Assembly: GCA_937930275.1 (NCBI GenBank)
Contig: CALGLM010000153.1
Location: forward strand, 1 to 13,150
Source of the DNA: an uncultured Ignavibacteria bacterium
Lineage (GTDB): Bacteria; Bacteroidota; Ignavibacteria; Ignavibacteriales; Melioribacteraceae
Direction: 5' to 3'
DNA length: 13,150 nt
The position numbers were made by a program, and so were the translations under genes. Positions 9,851 through 13,150 of this stretch are shown here, in pieces. How positions within the stretch are numbered: the stretch's first letter is position 1; every line of letters begins with the position of its first letter. The notes beneath the pieces are model-generated. The model saw only the letters and a list, made by a program, of their open reading frames with translations, was not told where the DNA came from and searched no databases.

Positions 9851-9870
9851 CCCATGAATTTATTCATGGG
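9851..9870. repeat. Palindrome CCCATGAAT-TT-ATTCATGGG, second hairpin of module copy 1
   Basis: This is a perfect 9-bp inverted repeat with two central bases. Its arms are identical to those of the inner stem at 9813-9832, but it lacks the CTCGC/GCGAG clamp. Thus the same palindrome occurs twice within 60 bp. Confidence 0.8.
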
Positions 9871-9882
9871 GAATAATAACAC

Positions 9883-9902
9883 CCGCTATCTTAAGATAGC
9901 GG
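9883..9902. repeat. REP-like palindrome, left half of an inverted pair
   Basis: CCGCTATC, TTAA and GATAGCGG make a perfect 20-base palindrome, followed by TAATTGAATAA. The right-hand hairpin at 9960-9979 has matching flanking sequence in the opposite orientation, so the two behave as a doublet. Confidence 0.7.
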
Positions 9903-9949
9903 TAATTGAATAAACATAAATTTATTATAGCTATTTTTATTAATTCCCC

Positions 9950-9983
9950 TTATTAATTACCACTATTTTCAAATAGTGGCTAC
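9950..9983. repeat. REP-like palindrome with CTAC (GTAG) tetranucleotide, right half of an inverted pair
   Basis: CCACTATTT (9960-9968) and AAATAGTGG (9971-9979) are perfect complements with two bases between. CTAC follows at 9980-9983. On the minus strand this reads GTAG, then the hairpin, then TAATTAATAA (complement of 9950-9959). A GTAG-like tetranucleotide beside a palindrome is the known hallmark of REP sequences mobilised by RAYT (TnpA-REP) proteins. No RAYT gene is in the window. Assignment as REP/REPIN is inference from structure. Confidence 0.6.
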
Positions 9984-10041
9984 AGAGCGGGGAATATATA
10001 CATTCAAAAACCAATGTCGTGCGTATTTATGTGTGTTACAA

Positions 10042-10062
10042 TAATGCCGCTCCTACGGAGCT
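10042..10062. repeat. Short palindromic repeat GCTCC-TAC-GGAGC
   Basis: GCTCC (10049-10053) and GGAGC (10057-10061) pair around TAC. The minus strand reads AGCTCCGTAGGAGCGGCAT, a form I recall as a common dispersed intergenic repeat in Bacteroidota genomes. It also contains GTAG, in the loop and adjoining stem. The dispersed nature cannot be shown from this window, where it occurs once. Confidence 0.5.
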
Positions 10063-10159
10063 GAATTAAGTGCTAAAGTAAAATGTTTAGTGCTAAATAA
10101 ATAAAATAAACCTTTCCGTTTTGGAAAAAGGGAATTCAACATTCAAAATTGAGGTGTTT

Positions 10160-10189
10160 CCTGAAAATCCTTTTTTCATCCTGAAAATC
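10160..10189. repeat. Direct repeat CCTGAAAATC, two copies
   Basis: The ten-base sequence occurs at 10160-10169 and 10180-10189, a 20-base period, separated by CTTTTTTCAT. It resembles the 'atcctg-aaatc' intergenic repeats of Bacteroidota, but only two units are here. Confidence 0.5.
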
Positions 10190-10197
10190 TCGGTTCA

Positions 10198-10292
10198 AAA
10201 ATAATGTTAAATGTTGAATAAGAAGAACTCGCAATACATTAATTTATTCATGGTGGCGAGGCAACAACCCAGCCCATGAATCTATGCGTAGG
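10198..10292. repeat. Composite palindromic repeat module, copy 2 (decayed)
   Basis: This copy lies 422 bp downstream of copy 1 in the same orientation. It has two AATGTTR units (10203-10216), GTTGAATAAGAAGAACTCGCAA, a decayed first hairpin, and AACCCAGCCCATGAAT (10266-10281) followed by CTATGCGTAGG in place of the perfect second arm. In the first hairpin (10228-10260) the outer clamp CTCGC/GCGAG is intact, while the inner arms have drifted to TACATTAAT and ATTCATGGT. Confidence 0.75.
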
Positions 10293-10410
10293 TGTGGAAA
10301 TGAATTCACATTTGGGTGAGAGGCTTTTTTAATTTATATCTTAAAGTCCTTTTTTTTATCAAAAAAATTTAGTATTTTAAATTAAGTATGAGTAATATTT
10401 TACGGTTAAA

Positions 10411-12030
10411 ATGAATTTTATATTAAAATATTTTAAGAAAGGAGAGATTGAAAGATTATTAAAAGAAGGGAATAAACTTGTTGAAGAAAAAGACTTTAAA
10501 CAAGCGTTAAGTTCGTTTGAAAAAGTACTTTCTTACGACGAGAATAACTTATGCGCAAAATTTGGTAAAGCCAAGTGTTATTTTTATAAAGGGGAAATAG
10601 AAAGTTCGAAAAAAATATTTTTGGAAATTGAGAAAAATCCAAATAACAGCTTTTTTGAATGCTATAATTATTTATACAAAATTGAGATAGATAACGGTGA
10701 GCTTGATAACGCCGTAAAATATCTAACAAAGTATATTGACAAAGGGAAAGATAAAGTGAATGCTTTAAAGTTGAGGGCAGAACTAAACTTTAAATTTGAA
10801 AAACATTTGGATGTAATTGACGACTGCGAGAAAGTTCTTAACGCAAGTCCTGATGATATGGATGCCTTTAAGTTAATGATTAAATCCAAAATTAAGACCG
10901 AACAACTTAAAAAAGCATTAATTGATGTTAATAAGGCACTTGAAAATTACGGAAACAGTCCTGATTTACTAAATATACGAAGTTATTTGCGATATTTAAA
11001 TAGGAATTATTCCGATGCGTTAAATGATATTAAATTGGCAATATCTCTTAATAATTTTTATCCGGATTCATACTATACAATAGCTTTAATTCAAATTAAG
11101 GTAAATCAACAAAACGAAGCATTAACTAACTTAAATAGAGCTATTGAATTAAACACCAATTATGCAGATGCCTATTTAGCAAGAGCAGAGTTATTTACTC
11201 AATTAGATAAACCTGACGAAGCACTTGCCGATTACAAAAAAGTACTTGAATATTTCCCCGATAATGCCGAATATCATTACAAAAGCGGAAAACTTAATTT
11301 GCTACTATTTGATTTTAATTCGGCAAAAATAAATTTTGAATCGGCAATTATCTTAGAACCTCAAAATCCGCAATTCTTGTATTATTTAGCTATTACTTTT
11401 AAAGAGTTAAAAAGATACAAAGAGCAGAAAGAATATTTAGATAAAACGTTAAGTATAAAACCTGATTACGAGGACGCAATTTTAGAATTGGGGATTTTGT
11501 TTTATAAAGCAAAATCATATAAAGACGCTATTAGAGAGTTGGATAGACTTATATCTATAAATCCGGAAAATAGACAGGGATACTATTATAGAGCTAAAGT
11601 AAAAGAGCAGTTACAAGATAATTACGGAGCAACTTCAGATTATACGTTTGCGTTGGCAGATCCTAACTATTTTGATGCATGGATTGCGAGAGCACTTTTG
11701 AAATATTCACGTTCTGATTATCACGGAGCTGCTTTAGATTTAAATAAAGCAATTGCACTTAGACCTCAAAACGGTAACGCATATATTTATAGAGCTCGAG
11801 CGCTTGTTAAACTGGAAAAATCATCGGAAGCCTATGACGATTTTACAAAAGCATTGGAAATTTTACCTTCAAATGTTGAGTGTTATTACTACCGAGGGTT
11901 TATTAATTACGATATGAGGCGTTTTAAAAATGCGGTTAGTGATTGGGAAAAAGCAGTATCGTTAAAACCTGAATTGGCTTCCAAATTAAATGATAATATT
12001 GCAAAGGCTAAATTAAAAATAGGTGCCTAA
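10411..12030 (+). CDS. TPR-repeat protein of unknown function, about 15 tetratricopeptide repeats
   Basis: The protein has 539 residues and is almost wholly a TPR solenoid: about 15 repeats of 33-35 residues from residue 11 to about 522, with a short lysine-rich C-terminal cap. Typical TPR positions are visible (for example ADAYLARAELFTQLDKPDEA near 252, then ALADYKKVLEYFPDN; and NGNAYIYRARALVKLEKSSEA near 454). Repeats from about residue 184 on are the most canonical; the first few diverge. No signal peptide, membrane segment or enzymatic domain is seen, so it is probably a cytoplasmic scaffold that binds partner proteins. The ATG at 10411 has no Shine-Dalgarno sequence, but the first TPR starts almost at once, so little could be missing. 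It converges with the next gene across a gap of only 5 bp. No specific role can be assigned. Confidence 0.9.
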   Translation: MNFILKYFKKGEIERLLKEGNKLVEEKDFKQALSSFEKVLSYDENNLCAKFGKAKCYFYKGEIESSKKIFLEIEKNPNNSFFECYNYLYKIEIDNGELDNAVKYLTKYIDKGKDKVNALKLRAELNFKFEKHLDVIDDCEKVLNASPDDMDAFKLMIKSKIKTEQLKKALIDVNKALENYGNSPDLLNIRSYLRYLNRNYSDALNDIKLAISLNNFYPDSYYTIALIQIKVNQQNEALTNLNRAIELNTNYADAYLARAELFTQLDKPDEALADYKKVLEYFPDNAEYHYKSGKLNLLLFDFNSAKINFESAIILEPQNPQFLYYLAITFKELKRYKEQKEYLDKTLSIKPDYEDAILELGILFYKAKSYKDAIRELDRLISINPENRQGYYYRAKVKEQLQDNYGATSDYTFALADPNYFDAWIARALLKYSRSDYHGAALDLNKAIALRPQNGNAYIYRARALVKLEKSSEAYDDFTKALEILPSNVECYYYRGFINYDMRRFKNAVSDWEKAVSLKPELASKLNDNIAKAKLKIGA

Positions 12031-12035
12031 TTTTA

Positions 12036-12638
12036 TTAATCTTTTGTCGGAATTTTTGGACTGAATAAATCATCATCCTCATCGTTTGTATATTTATCAA
12101 ACAAATTATCAGATTTTTTATTCTCCTGTTGGTCATATGGTCTTAACGGTGCAAGGGGACGGCTATAAGCCTTGTCTTCAAAATTGTCTTCTTTAGAAGT
12201 GGGATTAAGTATTTGGAATCTATTTTCTCTACTAATAGATTTTGCTTCTTTCAATCGTTCTTCACTTTTTGAATCTTTTGGACGCGTTTTATCTCTTTTT
12301 CTTTCGTTTTTTACTTTCTCTTTATTACGTTGTCTTTCTTTTTCTTCGCTTTTTTGCCTTTCTTTTTGTTTTTCTTTTTCTTGTTCTCTTAAATCATGCA
12401 GCGAAATTAGTTTAGATTCTTCTTTGCTTTCTTTTTTACTTGAAGTTGACGAAACAGGTTTTGAAGATTTTACGGCAAGTTTTGGCTTACTTTCCAACGT
12501 AGATTCTTTTTGATATGGCTCTAAATTTCCGTTTTTTTTCTTTTTTATTTTAAAACTAATATAAGAAACCGTTAGGATAACGAACATTAATCCCGTAAAA
12601 ATCCATAAAGTAGTAAAAATTGCGTCCTTTAATTCCAT
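12036..12638 (-). CDS. Small single-pass membrane protein with a long charged tail, function unknown
   Basis: I do not recognise this 200-residue protein. Residues about 7-29 form one hydrophobic helix (FTTLWIFTGLMFVILTVSYI), followed at once by KIKKKK, which by the positive-inside rule places the tail in the cytoplasm. Residues about 40-75 are rich in S and K. Residues about 82-135 are an extremely charged K/E/R/Q stretch likely to be helical or disordered. The C-terminal part (140-200) has a proline-rich patch (SRPLAPLRPYD) and an acidic run DEDDD at 186-190. The transmembrane segment right after the ATG and the conventional gap to its neighbours support a real gene. The complementary strand is also open over 12172-12513, as expected opposite K/E-rich codons. 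It lies 83 bp downstream of the recQ-like gene on the same strand and may be co-transcribed with it. Confidence 0.75.
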   Translation of the reverse strand: MELKDAIFTTLWIFTGLMFVILTVSYISFKIKKKKNGNLEPYQKESTLESKPKLAVKSSKPVSSTSSKKESKEESKLISLHDLREQEKEKQKERQKSEEKERQRNKEKVKNERKRDKTRPKDSKSEERLKEAKSISRENRFQILNPTSKEDNFEDKAYSRPLAPLRPYDQQENKKSDNLFDKYTNDEDDDLFSPKIPTKD

Positions 12639-12721
12639 ATTGTATCTTAAAAATTTTTAATAAACAATAATAATAATATTATAATCCAATTTCCATAAAT
12701 ATTTAATATTAATTAAAATAT

Positions 12722-13150
12722 TTAATTGTGTTTAATTTTAGCTACTGCAATTCGCAATTGTGAAACCGATAAACCCTTAAATTTAGCTCTTAGTTCTTTT
12801 ATGTCAGTAACCCCTTTTTTATATTCAATTTTAATATCAGTAAAATCTTTTTGATTAATTATATTGCTAATATCAGTATTTGGTAGATACTCAATTATGG
12901 ATTCTATTTGAAGAGCAATAATAGATTCGTGAGCTTTTTGGAAATCGGCAATTTTTCCTAAATTATATCCGCGTTTAAGTAATTTATAAGTACCTACAAT
13001 GTTATCAGGTAAACTAATTTCCGATTGGCTATCATCACATTTATCAAGTTTTTTTTCTTTCACAAAATTGTTTATTATTTCTAAAAACTCTATACCCAGT
13101 TTATTGAACATCCGTTGATTAAATCCTGTAATACCAAATAATTGTTCAGG
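12722..13150 (-). CDS. recQ: C-terminal part of a RecQ-family ATP-dependent DNA helicase (HRDC end plus HTH domain), 5' end beyond the window
   Basis: On the minus strand the frame is open to the right edge, giving 142 visible residues. The first are PEQLFGITGFNQRMFNKLG followed by IEFLEIINNFV, which matches the end of an HRDC domain (consensus P..eeLl.I.G.......G.efl.ii). After a short linker, residues about 47-142 (from DNIVGTYKLLKRGYNLGKIA to LSVSQLRIAVAKIKHN) resemble the helix-turn-helix domain (HTH_40 type) that follows HRDC in many Bacteroidota and Firmicutes RecQ helicases. RecQ unwinds DNA 3' to 5' in recombination and repair. The ATG at 13111 is internal to the HRDC domain and is not the start. 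The helicase core is not visible, so another HRDC protein remains possible, though less likely with the HTH tail. Confidence 0.72.
   Translation of the reverse strand, partial: PEQLFGITGFNQRMFNKLGIEFLEIINNFVKEKKLDKCDDSQSEISLPDNIVGTYKLLKRGYNLGKIADFQKAHESIIALQIESIIEYLPNTDISNIINQKDFTDIKIEYKKGVTDIKELRAKFKGLSVSQLRIAVAKIKHN

Larger units (their letters stand above)
9762..9872. repeat. Composite palindromic repeat module, copy 1
   Basis: The module consists of AAAATAATG, the heptamer run, GTTGAATAAAAAGAACTCGC, a first hairpin, and AACCCAGCCCATGAAT leading into a second hairpin. The same order recurs at 10198-10292. The two copies share 21 of 22 bases over 9791-9812 versus 10213-10234, and 16 identical bases over 9844-9859 versus 10266-10281. 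The distance between these anchors is the same in both copies, so they are duplicates of one element. Confidence 0.8.
9647..10410. other. Gene-free repeat island of 764 bp between the outer-membrane protein gene and the TPR gene
   Basis: No credible coding frame is seen on either strand. The stretch is unlike the flanking genes: it is dense with palindromes whose arms are more GC-rich than the surroundings, plus heptamer runs and short direct repeats (entered separately). From about 10321 to 10410 it becomes plain AT-rich leader with a T7-ATC-A7 tract (10351-10367). No Shine-Dalgarno sequence precedes the ATG at 10411. The island probably separates two transcription units, but no confident promoter could be picked. 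Confidence 0.8.

Noticed and set aside
9806..9870. Paired CCCATGAAT palindromes as an intrinsic terminator or transcription-factor operator
   Set aside because: No T run follows either hairpin, they lie well over 100 bp past the nearest stop codon, and the duplicate module downstream fits a dispersed repeat better.
9698..10292. CRISPR array
   Set aside because: The repeats are 7-20 bases long, irregularly spaced, of several unrelated kinds, and there are no unique spacers of constant length or cas genes.
12172..12513. Plus-strand open frame of 113 codons, rich in S, L and F
   Set aside because: It is the complement of the K/E-rich stretch of the minus-strand membrane protein gene. The low-complexity composition follows from that, and no start signal is seen.
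12641..12669. Minus-strand TTGTTT-17-TACAAT promoter-like sequence before the membrane protein gene
   Set aside because: The -10-like box ends one base before the ATG, so transcription would begin inside the gene. Such boxes are expected by chance in AT-rich DNA.
12696..12724. Perfect 9-bp inverted repeat TAAATATTT/AAATATTTA at the end of the recQ-like gene as a terminator
   Set aside because: The stem is purely A/T in very AT-rich DNA, overlaps the stop codon and has no distinct T run, so chance is a sufficient explanation.

Overview
The window is strongly AT-rich and reads as chromosomal DNA of a Gram-negative bacterium from the Bacteroidota/Chlorobiota (FCB) lineage, perhaps close to Ignavibacteria or Kapabacteria. 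The evidence is the very long Bacteroidota-style TamB, an RNase R with an N-terminal winged helix, an outer-membrane protein that joins a peptidase-MA domain to a Tol-like propeller and a barrel, and few strong Shine-Dalgarno sequences. The phylum assignment is an inference from protein style, not from a marker gene.

Layout. (1) Positions 1-9646 form a plus-strand block: the 3' nine-tenths or so of tamB (its start lies left of the window), rnr starting on the last base of the tamB stop codon, and after 43 bp a 1076-residue outer-membrane metalloprotease/propeller/barrel protein. (2) Positions 9647-10410 are a gene-free stretch of 764 bp packed with palindromes and short repeats: two copies of a module of about 100 bp built on the CCCATGAAT/ATTCATGGG palindrome, an inverted pair of hairpins with the CTAC/GTAG hallmark of REP/REPIN elements, and heptanucleotide AATGTTR runs. 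(3) Positions 10411-12030 encode a soluble protein made almost entirely of about 15 TPR repeats. (4) Positions 12036-13150 are on the minus strand: a small membrane-anchored, highly charged protein of unknown function preceded by the C-terminal end of a RecQ-type helicase that enters from the right edge.

How the genes fit together. TamB spans the periplasm and helps deliver lipids or outer-membrane proteins, and the third gene encodes an outer-membrane barrel with its own periplasmic or surface metalloprotease and propeller. Two of the three genes in the left block therefore concern the cell envelope. RNase R is a cytoplasmic exoribonuclease and is probably only co-transcribed. The TPR, membrane-anchored and RecQ genes show no clear functional link to this block.

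I see no phage, IS element, CRISPR, tRNA or rRNA. Nothing here is clearly a new multi-gene system. The items most worth following are the protease-propeller-barrel fusion beside tamB and the layered repeat island at 9647-10410.
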